A stretch of DNA of 64,000 nt, from positions 89,266,244 to 89,330,243 of the forward strand of contig CM024763.1 of NCBI GenBank assembly GCA_014218235.1. Reading direction: 5' to 3'. Positions 46,725-58,037 of this stretch are shown piece by piece. The notes beneath the pieces were generated by a model that was not told the DNA's origin, made no database searches, and saw nothing but the letters and a program-made list of their open reading frames with translations. Origin of the DNA: Colocasia esculenta. Its lineage: Eukaryota > Streptophyta > Magnoliopsida > Alismatales > Araceae. Within the stretch, counting starts at the first letter, position 1; every line of letters starts with the position of its first letter. The translations under genes were made by a program, and so were the position numbers.

Positions 46725-47658
46725 CTACCTGCATGCTGCGCTGTGAGCCTCGTCTAGAGTGCGGTGGTCAAAAGCAACGAGCCTCGACCTAAGTGATGGT
46801 TTGAGCCCCATCACAAACTTCTTAGCTTTCCTACGCTCGTCAGCAACTATATGGGGAGCATATTTAGAAAGCTCGGCAAACCTGGCATCATACTTCAAGA
46901 CAGTCATGGAGCCTTGAGTAAGAGAGAGAAACTCCTGCTCCATCTTGTCTTGGATGTGCTCGGGGATAACTTGGCCCGAAATAGCCTCGTGAACTCGGCC
47001 CAAGTCACCTCAATGGCACCATTCTCGTACCTGATACGTAGTACGGAGGCCCACCAAGCATCGGCTCTCTCCTGCAAAACACAACCCATAAGCACCATCT
47101 AAAATAAAACCTAATTACCTTAATCTTACACAAGTACATATATTTTAAGTACCTATAGCATGTAAGTAGCCAGACTGACTTTGTCTTCCTCAGCACACCT
47201 TATAGCCCGGAATATCTTCTCCACTTCCCTCATCCAACTCTCTGCTAAGAGGGGCTGACTCTCCCCCTTAAAAGAAGGCGGAGCCATCCTCTTAAACCTC
47301 TCCATGATGGACGGACCACCATGGCCATGCTCCTGAGGAACGGGAGCTGGAGCCTGAGGCTGAGACATTAAGCAACATAAGAAACACATATAAGCAATAC
47401 ATAAACAATCATGCATTTAACAAATCAGACTACTCCCTATTTAACAACTCTAACCTGTGCCTGCAGCTGAGCCTGCAATGCCGCCTGAGTCTGCGCCTGG
47501 GTCTGCATTGCCTGGACCAGGCCTTGCATGAACACGTCGTAATCCACAAGTGGTGGTGGAGGAAGTGCTGTGGGACCCTGGGGTGCTGGGGCCTGCTACT
47601 CACCCCTCTCCTCACGCCTATGCTCATCCTCCCTAGCCTGAGCACCACGGCTCGCCAT
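46725..47658 (-). pseudogene. gag: gag of element J, split by two intron-like segments
   Basis: Minus strand. Exon 1 (47658-47455) starts MASRG as in I and has one TAG. Segment 47454-47360 (95 bp) begins GTTAGAG and ends TCTCAG. Exon 2 (47359-47154) has MERFKRMAPPSFKGES and WMREVEKIF. Segment 47153-47072 (82 bp) begins GTACTT and ends TTTTGCAG, a good acceptor. Exon 3 starts at 47071 (ERADAWW) and shifts frame near 46980 before MEQEFLSL. Both segments are in the same codon positions as in I, and removal keeps phase 0 in each case. The exon 2 end has TAG where I has CAG. Confidence 0.75.
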
Positions 47659-47826
47659 AGCCTGTAAAACAATTGTCTTAGTCAGAATCTAAGTTACTTA
47701 GTCCTAACCATTTTCTTAACTATCTTTAATTCATTATTTAATATTTTCCCACATATATAGACAAATTCTATAAAGATTTTGAAATATTGTGTAGATGATG
47801 GCATATTCATGTACAATCTCAACCCC

Positions 47827-47838
47827 TCTCTAATACCA
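47827..47838 (-). other. primer binding site, element J
   Basis: Minus strand TGGTATTAGAGA, a C-to-T decayed form of the site in I, five bases from the LTR end. Confidence 0.75.
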
Positions 47839-47843
47839 ATCTC

Positions 47844-50611
47844 TGTAACGACCCTCTTTATACCGGTACGATTATACCAATCCACATTGATACAAAGGGC
47901 GCCGTCACAGTGGGACATTTACCCAACACAACACAATAGGTCGAGATGTACATAAATAACAGAAAGAGTACAGTAGAAATAGAAGATAAATCTTATTCCA
48001 TCATCATTCACATATTCCACAATCTATATAACAATAATGAAAATAACAATTGTCCACAATTATACAAGTCCATATGAATAACATTGTCATTTTTCACATA
48101 CTAATGAAAAGAAAGTGTAAACTACATAGCAATCTCCACAAGTGCAGCTACTCCTCACGCTCGGAGTCGCTCCTCATTATGTCCTCCTCTAGAACGGGGA
48201 CACCTATCTCACCTGTATGTTAAATCAAGTATGAGCCTTCCAAAAAGACCTAGCAAGCAACCTAAAGGCACATCCTTACACATAACACACACATGCTATT
48301 CCTTTAGAAAATGAAAGAATTACATGGCACGTGCTTCATGTTAATTAAGTAAATACACATGAACAACCTATACATGCTTTCTACACATGATAACTAACTT
48401 GATTCATAATGCTAAATTCAATTCATATCATGTCATAAATCTAAACAATTAGATCATGGAATTATGCACATAGTAATTAACAATCCTAGCATGATGACTA
48501 ACAATTTTCACATGCTTTTATACCACATATACACATCTTTAGCTTGCTGTTTTAACATAAATATATCACATTCACATGTTTTCACATCTTTTCACATGCT
48601 ATCACATTGTTGCAACACTATCACATATTCACATTACACATATTCACATTTTTCACACTTTTACAGTTAATTGCCGTGACACATACTATGAACCACCATA
48701 AAGAAGGACACACATACCCGTCACCTAGGCAATAAAGTGACGAATCTTGATAACTGCACAGAATCGAGAGAAGCCCTCTCCACCCTAACCAGTGGTACTT
48801 GTCCACCACCAGGATTTCATCCTGATGCCCACAGGATATCACATACACAATGAGCCTTCCCAAAGGGACTTTTCTACAGTATGGCTCCACAGCCTTCTAT
48901 GGTAGCAGTGTCAATTTCGGCACATGATACACATTATCTCACTTATTCACATGGTTTCATTCACTTATATGCACAATGTAACTCATTCACATGCACTTTA
49001 AACAAATATACATGCTTCAGTTTACAGAACTCAATATGACTGGTTCACAGTATCAATTTAATCATAACAGTACCTAAACATGCTGCTAAATACTGAAATT
49101 TACATGATTTAAGTCAAACATGCTTAACATGGTCTAATTATCCTTGTTAAAAGCAAACAATACCTACTAATGTCAAAATAGTATCAGATTTTAATCACAG
49201 ACTCTTTACATGTAATATGTCATTTGTTCAATTTTTCAGAATTTTCAAAGTTGTAAAATTATTTTTAACAATTAACACACATTTCATGTAATTTCAATGA
49301 GATATTCACTTAACATGGTAGACAGTAAAGCAGTCAGTTCTAACAGGTCTAAATCATGTGAACAGTCACTCTAAGATCATGATAATTTTCTGGAACCATA
49401 ACATGCAACAAAACTATTTATTCAGAATTAAACACAATCAAAACATGATTATTTCACCAATACAAAATTTATATTAAATAAACTCATGCTCAGAAATTTG
49501 TCATAACCTCATGATCTGACCTACATACCATACCTGGACAAACATAATTTTACAGTATGCAAAACATCCAAAAATCCAAAAATCATGACACAAACATAGT
49601 TCTGTGTAAAACAGATGAACTTGGCAGCAAGGACCTTGCCGTCAACATGGGTTAATGGCACAGGATGTTGTCGTCAACTCAAGAACTTGGCGGCATCAAG
49701 GTTGCCATCAACTTCCTGTCTGCAGAAAGTGCAAACCGAACTCAAATAAAAGTGAGAATTGGGGGTTCCAGGACACGAAATAAAATCCATAAAGTTCCTA
49801 AAACCTAAGGGACATGTCTAGGGATGATACCCCTCGATTACTTGCCTGGAATAAAATCTAGGAAGATCAAATTTGTCGAAGAAGCCCTCCTCGGCCAAGC
49901 TAAGAAGGTGAGTTTTGCAACTCCAAATCTGGTCTTCACACCTGCACAGAAGACCCTCTGGTGTCGGGGAAGATCCTTCAACACCAGGAGCTCCTTCCAG
50001 TCACAGAAGATCGCCAGAAAAACCACTCAATCACCGGATCAAGCTTAGGAAGTTCTGGTTTTTCTCTCAACAAACCCTAGCTTTTCCCTTCAAACCAAAG
50101 GACTTAATCTGGCCGAAATCACTATGTTTTATAGAGCTATGAGTTGGGATGTGCTTAGGATTAGGTTTTCCTACTGTTGGAATGGGTTTCCTAATTAGAA
50201 CCCGGAGAAAACGCATCTGTTTCAGATCTGGAATCCTAAACATAAATGGAGAAGTAATCGGCCACTTTGTTGCCGTTAACAAGAAATCGTCGTCCATCGA
50301 TTTGGACGTCTATATCTTCTGGCGATGAAGTCAATGGCACACAGGTTGTCGTCAACCTGCTGTTAACGTCAGGTGATGTTGACGTTAACCAGGGATTTCG
50401 GGCAGAACATAAAAATATCAAATAAACGTACATATACAGAATAATACATATAATATGCACCGCAATAATTAAACACTATATACACATTTAAATAAATATA
50501 TTATATACATAGAAATAAACATATATATACATATGCACATAAGTAAATAAATACTTATAATATGCACAAAATTAAACATACATAATGTGAACACAATTCG
50601 AGGGCCTTACA
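47844..50611 (-). repeat. 5' LTR of element J
   Basis: 2768 bp, minus strand TGTAAGGCCC...GGTCGTTACA. TATA box TATAAAA at 50127-50133 (minus). The hairpin near 49619-49650 corresponds to those in K and I. Confidence 0.85.
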
Positions 50612-52365
50612 AAGTTTTTTAGTCTTTCTTCATAGTTCCTTCTTATCCAACCTTTGTCATGTAAAGTTTAAGCACTTTAATTATCAAGCACTAGTAGTTT
50701 TTTTTTTTTCGTTCTCACTCTTGTTTTCGGCAACTCTAGAGAGTCTAACCATGACTAGACCTTAGAAGCATGTTATTTGAGATTTTCAACAACCTTCATG
50801 GCTCTGGCTTGTTCTGCAAGTCGACCTTTACCACTACAAGTCGACTCCCATTTTCCTATATTGATCTGGCAGTCGACTTTATGGCTCTCTTGTTTAGAGA
50901 TTGGTTTAATAAGTTGGCTTAGCTATCATGTGGTCTGTAGTACATCGATTGTACATGCATGCATGCAAACCCTAAAACTAACTAACAATGCATAAAGTTG
51001 TAAGTACGTGAAAGTTATTCTAAACACTCTTAAATCTCTTGGCATCTGACTATTGGAATTCTCTCATGATAATATTGCTTACCTTGTAAACTGTAAACAC
51101 ATACCTTAAACTGTGAACGAACGCATGTAAATACCATCTTGCTTTATTGTCACCCATCATGTTTTTAAGAATTGTTTCTCCATAAAAGGTTTATCCAGAG
51201 TTTTCACTGATTCTTGAGAGACATGTCTTTTCTCACCTACTATTTATAGTGTGATCCTTACACCTGAAACAAGCCATTGACATGATTGAAAACTAAGAAA
51301 AGTGACATTTTCAAATTGTGAAAGACTGAATATTGCCATCCTGAAATCTAGTTCTCAAGACTCATTATATCTTGCCTTATTACTGCACTATCATTTCTTA
51401 GAATTCTTGTTATTGGCCATTACTTGGTTGTGGGCATCTACTTTCAATTTACTGAGATGCTAGACCGGGCATAGAGAGTGTCCAGGGGCTATAATTTGGT
51501 CCTATTGACAGAGAGCCGAACATATACTGTTAATCATGGGGTATAATGATACTGGCATTGCATCAGCACTGGGAGTATTTGCGTGTGAATGATAGATACA
51601 ATAACCACACTACACTTGTTCATGATATACATTCCAAGGTGGCATAGATTCTTAGTGCATGTTATGACTTATGCTTGATTCTTGTTACGTGTTTGTTACA
51701 TGTATGCTTGCTTGCTTGAATGATATAATCATCCTGCTTCTTTGAATATTACTATTCTATTGATAGTTCTTACTCTCTAGCTATTATCATGCTCTTTTGA
51801 TAAGTCTTACTCTCTTGATATCTTTCTTTCCCCTCCTGTCATGTTTTTAACAGAATTGTCATGCATGCATATCTTGATATACTCATGCCTGCCTACTCCT
51901 TAAACGGTTAATCACTTATATTTTGTCCACACGTTGAGGTGTAAGTTCTACTGGGCATATTACTCATTACTTGCTTCTTAATATTTTAGGTAGTACATAT
52001 CAAGAGGACGAGTCACAAGCTAGTGAAGGGTAAGCGTCTGAGTAAAGGGCATGGAGTGGCCCTAGTTCTGTTATCTTGTTGTCGAGAGTAGATGGTTGTA
52101 GTAGGTACATAGTGAGAGAGAGTCTATGATGTACTTTTCTTTATTTGAGTTGTAGTAAAACTTGAGATTTCTTTTTTACTACTGAATATAATCTAATCAT
52201 TGATATGGAATAAAGAGTTTGAGGATTTTAACCTTCGTCCCATTAAGGTACATGTGAATGCTAGCTAGAGGCATTTATGGTGAACTGCTCACGTCTCAAC
52301 ATGTTTATTTTAATCATATTATTCATGTGATTATCCCTTCTGCTACAAGTTCTTGGGGCGTGACA
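50612..52365 (+). other. degenerate LTR-like stretch N, no gene seen
   Basis: AT-rich, no coding signature. It ends in TTGGGGCGTGACA, a form common at the 3' ends of plant gypsy LTRs. It contains several GTCGAC words near 50815-50880. A start and a primer site were not found, so the call rests on the end motif and composition. Confidence 0.3.
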
Positions 52366-53928
52366 AGATAAGTTTAATTAAGCTCTATAATTATCTAAAT
52401 TTATGTCCTATCACTACCCTAACTTGCTAAACATGTTCTCCCATGCCTATCCCAACCCAAATAGAGATAGGAAGGCTTAGAGATAGAGATTAACATAAAA
52501 ACATTGTAATTTTATAGAGTTGAGTTGTATTAGGAATAGGAAAAATCAAGTCTTATAAATAAACCTCCAATCTCCCATGGTCGACCTTTACCACTATTGG
52601 GGCGTACTTGAAGAAGAAGACCTCTAGGCGTACTTGAAGAAGAAGACCTCTACCAAAGGAGGAGGAATCATGGAGAAGAGAAGCTTAAGGAGTCTTCATC
52701 TCATTCTTGCCTAGTTTCATAATTTCATCTAAAGATAGATAATCTCTGAAGTAAAACTTTATTAAATCTCACTGTGGGGTGATTTTCATACCAAAAACAT
52801 GGCCCCTATCTTTTCCCCAAGTTCTATCGAGCATACAAAGGTATTTTTCACCACAAGGTTATGCCCTCTTATGGATTCAAGACATCTTCATGATAGATCC
52901 TACTCAGTCCATGTTCTTTTGACAAACTTCTTATTTTTGTGCATCCATGAGCATGTTATCTTCAATTTAAAACTGGTTTGACAATTTTTCAGACTTCCTA
53001 TGTCCAGATTTAAGCATAAGTGCAGTCGTTTAACTGCTTCCTACTCAATCCATCTAAACGCAAGCAAATTTGAATGTGCATAAGCCATGTGAATTTAAAA
53101 GTAATGTGAAAGCAATGTGTAAGTATATGACTTTGATATACAAGTGCATGAGAATGCAAGATAAAGATAATTGTGGATGTATTATGAAAGAGTAAATGCA
53201 TGCTATATATGTTAGTTAATGTGATAATTGTCATGTTCGTATCATGTGTGGTGATATGTTAAATTGTGACCATGATATCAAGTAGTGTTTATAATGCATG
53301 TTATTGTTAGATTGATAGTATATCATGTTAAATAATACCATGTACTTAATGTTAATCATGTATAGATAGTTAAGTTAAATCATGACCATGTGTTACATGA
53401 ATTGCTGATCTTAGCCATCAGTTAAAGTAATTGATTAATATGTGAATGCCTTGTTAGATTGCATGTGGTAAGTATATGGATGCGACCTTGAGTTGTTTGT
53501 TGTGTCTATTTCCTAAACTCATGTTTGCTAATGGCATAGGTAAGACAGACTAGTTAGAGACCGAGGAGCTAGCGATGACTGACTCTGAGCATGAGAAGTA
53601 ATTTGTGGCCTGGAGTTTAGTGCTACTTGGAGTTAGAGTTACTTTTCACTTGGTATGTGTGATGATATGTAGTTAGACTATGGACATTGTATTATGGGTT
53701 TGGTTATGATATTGGACTTTTTATTATTGTTTTTTTGTCACTATATAGATTTTGTAATTGGCTATTAGTGGATAGATACTTTCTTTACTTATTTCCACTG
53801 TAGTTATACTTGTTATTTATGTATATCTCAATGTGTTCCACTTATGTCAAGTATTTTTTCACTGTGATGTCTCTCTTTATTCCAACATAAGTTGGTATAA
53901 CCAGACCAAAGTAGAGTGAGGCATTACA
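52366..53928 (+). repeat. degenerate LTR-like stretch M (I-family-like end)
   Basis: Ends with agttggtataaccagacc...gaggcattaca, resembling the ends of the I and J LTRs (ggtataaccgtacc...gtcgtca). Earlier, 53540-53620 resembles the I segment around 11540-11600. A TATA-like ataaata lies at about 52557. A 26-bp unit (cgtacttgaagaagaagacc) is tandemly doubled at about 52602-52655. No primer site follows; the next bases belong to a CACTA remnant. Confidence 0.4.
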
Positions 53929-54808
53929 AGTAGCTATAAGAGGAGAAATGGAGTAGCAAAATAGATGGATGGAGGAGCTACATATTGAGAGGAGCAGGGA
54001 TCAGCAAGAAATGGAGGATATGCACGCACAGGTGGTGCAGATGCGAGTTCTCATGAACCGTTGGATTAGTCATACATCATCACAATCGGACCCTGTTTCT
54101 ATGCATGAAGGGATTGATGGGTTTGGTGATAATTATAATGATGATGAGTAAGAGTAGTTGTTATTTCTTGAGATACTCTATATTTTTTTAGATGATTTGT
54201 GTATAGATAATTTATGCATGTTTTTCTTTCATGGTAATTATAAAAATTCTTTGTGATAGATATTTATGAATTTTGTTGACTTCATGCTTTTCATATTTGT
54301 ACAAAACAAATGTATAAATTAAATAAATTTATTTTTTAATTCAAGATATGTAGACGGCTCCAACTATTTAAAAATTAATTAGATATGTAGAGGGCTGATA
54401 ACTATCTACATATGCAAAGTTTTGTAGGCTGCATTTGTAGATCAACATGTAGATGGCTTCACTAGCCATCTACATAAACATATTTATACGGGTACACCAT
54501 CTAGGTATCTTTTGTAGAGGGATATTGTATGCTATCTACATATGCAGGTTTTTGACGGCTAATACCATCTGTCTTTGTTAACGAAGCCATCTACATAAAC
54601 ATATTTATACGGGTACACCATATGATCTAGGTATCTTTTGTAGTGGGATATTGTATGCTATCTACATATGCAGGTTTTTGACGGCTAATACCATCTGTCT
54701 TTGTTAACGGGGGATTACTAGACGTCTCTGAAGTCGTCTGTGCGGTGGCTTCGTGGTCTTTGTTGACGGCTAGCTAGAAGCCGTCTATAAGACCTGCTCT
54801 CTGGTAGT
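53929..54808 (+). mobile_element. right end of a CACTA (En/Spm-type) DNA transposon
   Basis: The 53969-54151 frame (60 residues: charged, coiled-coil-like RSRDQQEMEDMHAQVVQMRVL, quoted in part, then an acidic end) resembles the C-terminus of plant CACTA ORF proteins. From 54345 on, subterminal words agccatctaca, tagacggct and gacggcta recur in both orientations. A unit of about 120 bp is tandemly doubled (about 54464-54583 and 54585-54709). The end ctctctggtagt near 54797-54808 is the reverse of a CACTACCAG-type terminus, with the last base changed. The left end and transposase are not in view. Confidence 0.5.
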
Positions 54809-55714
54809 ATATAGCTATCATACTCAAAGTACTTGTAGGAAGCAGATGAGCAAAGTGTTAGTTCATGACAGTTGATCAACTCATGGGGAGTGTTTGAACC
54901 GACATATTCTGCTTCATAATTTGTCTCAACTTGAAACTTTGCAGGAGCTAGCTGACACAAAAAGATTAAGAACAAATTAATAAACTCTAGGCAACGGGTC
55001 GGCAATAAACAAATGCACGTTCTTTTGCGAAATAGGGAACAAGTTCACGAGATTTGGTTCATACAAATTCCAAGTCTGTACCGAGTCCAGTCCTGTCATG
55101 TCTGATCCGTCCTGGCTTCTGGCTCAACCGGACCCATTTGCCCACCTTCTTGTTACCCTACCTTTGCATCAAAGGACATTCTTTAAAATAAAAATAAAAA
55201 TATTCAAAGGAGAACATGAAGCATCTCCCCATAAGAATGGACTACTCAATGCGAACATGGTCTTGCTGTCCATCTTGTTTGGCCGTGGATGGGGTTTCTT
55301 CTGCCCTAACAAACAGACTTTTAGACGAGGCAACAGCCAGTAAACAGTGCACAAGGTTATCCGAGGATATGCTTCATAAGAATAACTGACGTTTTACATA
55401 ACCACCAGCTTGCACCCGGCCATCGCATGTGTGGCGAAAATATTGTTAGAAGGATCCCTTTTTCCAGTTTGTTTCGCAGTAAAATCTCTCACAAGAAAAT
55501 ATTTTACACGAGAACTTCATGAAGTTGGTCATTTGATTGACTGAAAACTACATCCATGAAAATATTTCTTCAAAAGTCCCGGATTTTGGCATCCGAGGAG
55601 AAATCGCGGAGGCCGTTTTCGCCCGCCCAACTCATCTCCGATCCCGACCACCAAAATCCCCTTCCCGCCGCAGCCCACCTTTTGGGCGACCACCCGGCCC
55701 CCTTCGCTTCCGCT
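54809..55714. other. intergenic, nothing recognised
   Basis: Mixed-composition DNA. Open frames (for example 55098-55343 plus) match no family I know. GC content rises sharply after about 55600 towards the gene-fragment block. Confidence 0.4.
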
Positions 55715-56015
55715 TTCTACATTCTCCCCAGCTGCATCGTCCCCGCGGTCTCCTGTTTCAATCAGGCACCGCTGCAGGAAGAAGAAGGCGGGGGGCCGCC
55801 ATGGCCCCGCGGGCGGGGAGATGGAGTTCATGGCAGAGCCGGTGGACGTGCGGTCTATGTCGTTCATGGGTACCCACGAGTACCTAGCGCCGGAGATCGT
55901 GCCCGGGGAGGGCCACGGCAGCGCCGTGGAATGGTGAACCCTGGGGGTCTTCATGTTCAAGCTCCTCTATGGCGTGACGCCCTTCCGCGGCGGAGGGAAA
56001 CTCAAATGCTCCACG
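55715..56015 (+). pseudogene. AGC-type protein kinase fragment (D6PK/AGC-VIII-like)
   Basis: Encodes only the activation-segment part of a plant AGC-VIII kinase. In one frame it reads PSCIVPAVSCF, typical of the insertion between kinase subdomains VII and VIII. It then shifts to another frame for KKKAGGRHGPAGG and FMAEPVDVRSMSFMGTHEYL-APEIV. GTHEYLAPE is the subdomain VIII hallmark and the GEGHGSAVEW*TLG block follows, with Trp changed to a stop (TGG to TGA). LLYGVTPFRG closes the match. The catalytic HRD/DFG part is absent, so it is a dead fragment. It is very GC-rich and abuts an arabinogalactan fragment, suggesting gene-fragment capture. Confidence 0.8.
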
Positions 56016-56019
56016 ATGG

Positions 56020-56619
56020 AGCGGCAGCAGACGCTGGAGCACAGGATTCGGCGCCGGCCAGTCTCCGGCTGCAGCGCCGTCCTCCAAGCCCGCGACCCCC
56101 ACCCCCGCCGCCGCACCCACCAAGCAGACCCGCTGCCCCCGTCTCTTCACCGCCCGACTACACCCTTGGGCCGCCCAGGCTCTCGCAGCGACGCCGACCA
56201 AGGCCCCCATTGCGGCGCCCAGCAAGGCCCCCGTCCCTGCCCCCACGAAGGCGGCCCCCGCTCCAGCCTCCGTTGCCCTCGCCCCGGCGTCGTCCCTGCC
56301 CACCCCAGCTCCCGTGAACACCCCACCAACTCCTACCCCCGTATTGTCCCCTCCGGCGCCTGCACCAATCGAAGCGACTCCTCCCACCCCAGCCGCGCCC
56401 GCCCCCTCGGCCCCCGTCGATGTGCCTGCCCCGGCCCCGAGCAAGAAGTCTTCAAAGAAGAAGAAGTCTGCTGCCGCTCCTGCACCGGCAGTCGCCAGCC
56501 CTTCCACTCTGCCCTCCCATGCTTCTGCGCTGTCCGGGGATGCCACCGCACCCGTGGCCGATGATACTGCAGTAAACTCTCACTTCCCTCTGAGCCCCAC
56601 ACCACCACGGGAGATCTAA
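56020..56619 (+). pseudogene. lysine-rich arabinogalactan-protein fragment (AGP17/18-like)
   Basis: In the frame ending at 56617-56619 (TAA) the translation is dominated by Ala, Pro, Ser and Thr. GAGQSPAAAPSSKP looks like the start of a mature AGP after signal cleavage. Many APTK/AP.P repeats follow, then DVPAPAPSKKSSKKKKSAAA, the short Lys-rich region that defines this AGP subclass, and finally a SGDATAPVADDTA segment. No signal peptide and no C-terminal GPI-anchor hydrophobic tail are present. A non-AGP stretch (CPRLFTARLHPW) interrupts the repeats. Family members are cell-surface proteoglycans; this copy lacks both sorting signals and is probably non-functional. Confidence 0.7.
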
Positions 56620-57976
56620 GATCCCCGCCTTTGCAACACCAAACAAATATCAGAAAATGTTTTATTGACAACCAAATGGTAATTGTGGTTTTTATTTTCA
56701 CGTAAAAGGTTTTTCATGTAAAAATTTTTCCTGTAATTAAAACATTTTACGTATAACCAAATAGACTCTTAATGAAGAAGATTTGCTCACTATGGAAATA
56801 GAACACAAAGAATGCATAATACAAAGGGGCATTATATATATCATGTTGAGACGGAAATAAAGCATAGGTATTCCACTCACCCCCATCATTTTGCAATGAT
56901 TAAGTTGGAGCTTAACGATTTTAACATGCAACCAATATTTATTTTATGTTCCTAGATAATACATGTTATATTTATCCTTGTTCACCTTACAAATCCTCTT
57001 AGGTTCATTTATATTAGAGGAAGCATATTTAACTTAGTTCCACAATGAGTGGACATAAACTATATGGTAGTAGGTTAGTGCTTGCTTAACCCTCAATACC
57101 AAATTGATTTTAGCAACTCATTAAAGTTTTTTTGCTTATATACATGGCTGTTAGAAGATTAATTATATAAAAGTCTTTTCAAATTTTATATTTACATGTA
57201 TATCCATCTTATACATATAAAATATCCTCGGAGAATAACTTCCGATAATAGAAGTTAAGAATATATTTTGAATAATCCTTCACTATATATTCTTTTTAAC
57301 TGGCTTATATATAAAAAGTGAAGAAAAAAAATTGCAAGCATCTTCTTGGCATCTGTCACGATAGGACATTTCGCATTTATAAGAGGATCAGTATATATGT
57401 AAATATAAATCTAAGAAATTTCTTATTCAATTTATATTCTAAAGAAATATATATACACGCAAAAACCCTTCATAAAAATCATATCTAAGGCCAAGTATTT
57501 TGCTTATTCGAATTCATAGGATGCCCATCATATATGTATCCAAGATTACGTGGGAAGAATATCCAGAAAGATATATCTGATTATTTTATGAAGGAAACAT
57601 GGAGATCATAAAGGAGGCTCTGAGAAGAGAATTTAAGATGCCTCCCCTGACGGAGAGTATGCATTAATGTGAGGGAGGAGGGAATGAGGGAAAGGAACAG
57701 TCCACCCGGTGGATTCATCGCTGTACGGAAACCCCCCCTCCATTAACATCACCAGTTGTGTTCGTTTGGTTACTATCAACGAACAGGAAGTAGAGGCCAC
57801 CCACACCCACAAAATTAAGCTGCGTCTGGGAAGTGGGGGACTTGCACAGCACCACCCAGGGCACCAGTCAAACCTCAGAGGGTAGCTTCCAAAAGTGGGG
57901 GTGACTCCCACACTTTACATGCAAAACAGTGTCCTCAGAGATATGATATCCCCACCTCCACCGCACCCCTTCTGCC
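56620..57976. other. AT-rich intergenic region
   Basis: No gene recognised. A small inverted repeat (aaaatgttttat near 56653 and aaaacatttta near 56735) looks like a MITE trace. The last 300 bp become GC-richer towards the KNOX-M promoter. Confidence 0.45.
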
Positions 57977-57983
57977 TATAAAA
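57977..57983 (+). promoter_or_regulatory. TATA box of the KNOX-M gene
   Basis: TATAAAA, 55 bp upstream of the ATG at 58038, in gcctataaaacc. This implies a very short 5' leader. Confidence 0.5.
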
Positions 57984-58037
57984 CCTTAAATATAAGATGC
58001 CTCTTTGATGAGAGGTCTGGTCTGAGGTGTTGCAAAG

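Larger units (their letters stand above)
44940..50611 (-). mobile_element. element J: Ty3/gypsy retrotransposon (I family), interrupted and decayed
   Basis: Minus strand: 5' LTR (50611 to 47844), primer site (47838-47827), gag with two intron-like segments, zinc knuckles, protease and RT, cut at 44940 by the end of G just after the GLAGYY region. Related to I in every part but clearly diverged. At least ten in-frame stops are present, most of them CAG or TGG codons turned to TAG/TGA. The rest of its pol and 3' LTR would lie beyond G but are not seen. Confidence 0.9.

Noticed and set aside
8721..50611. I (plus) and J (minus) as arms of one giant inverted duplication
   Set aside because: They differ in LTR length and at many bases, and their flanks are unrelated. 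They are two independent insertions of one family.
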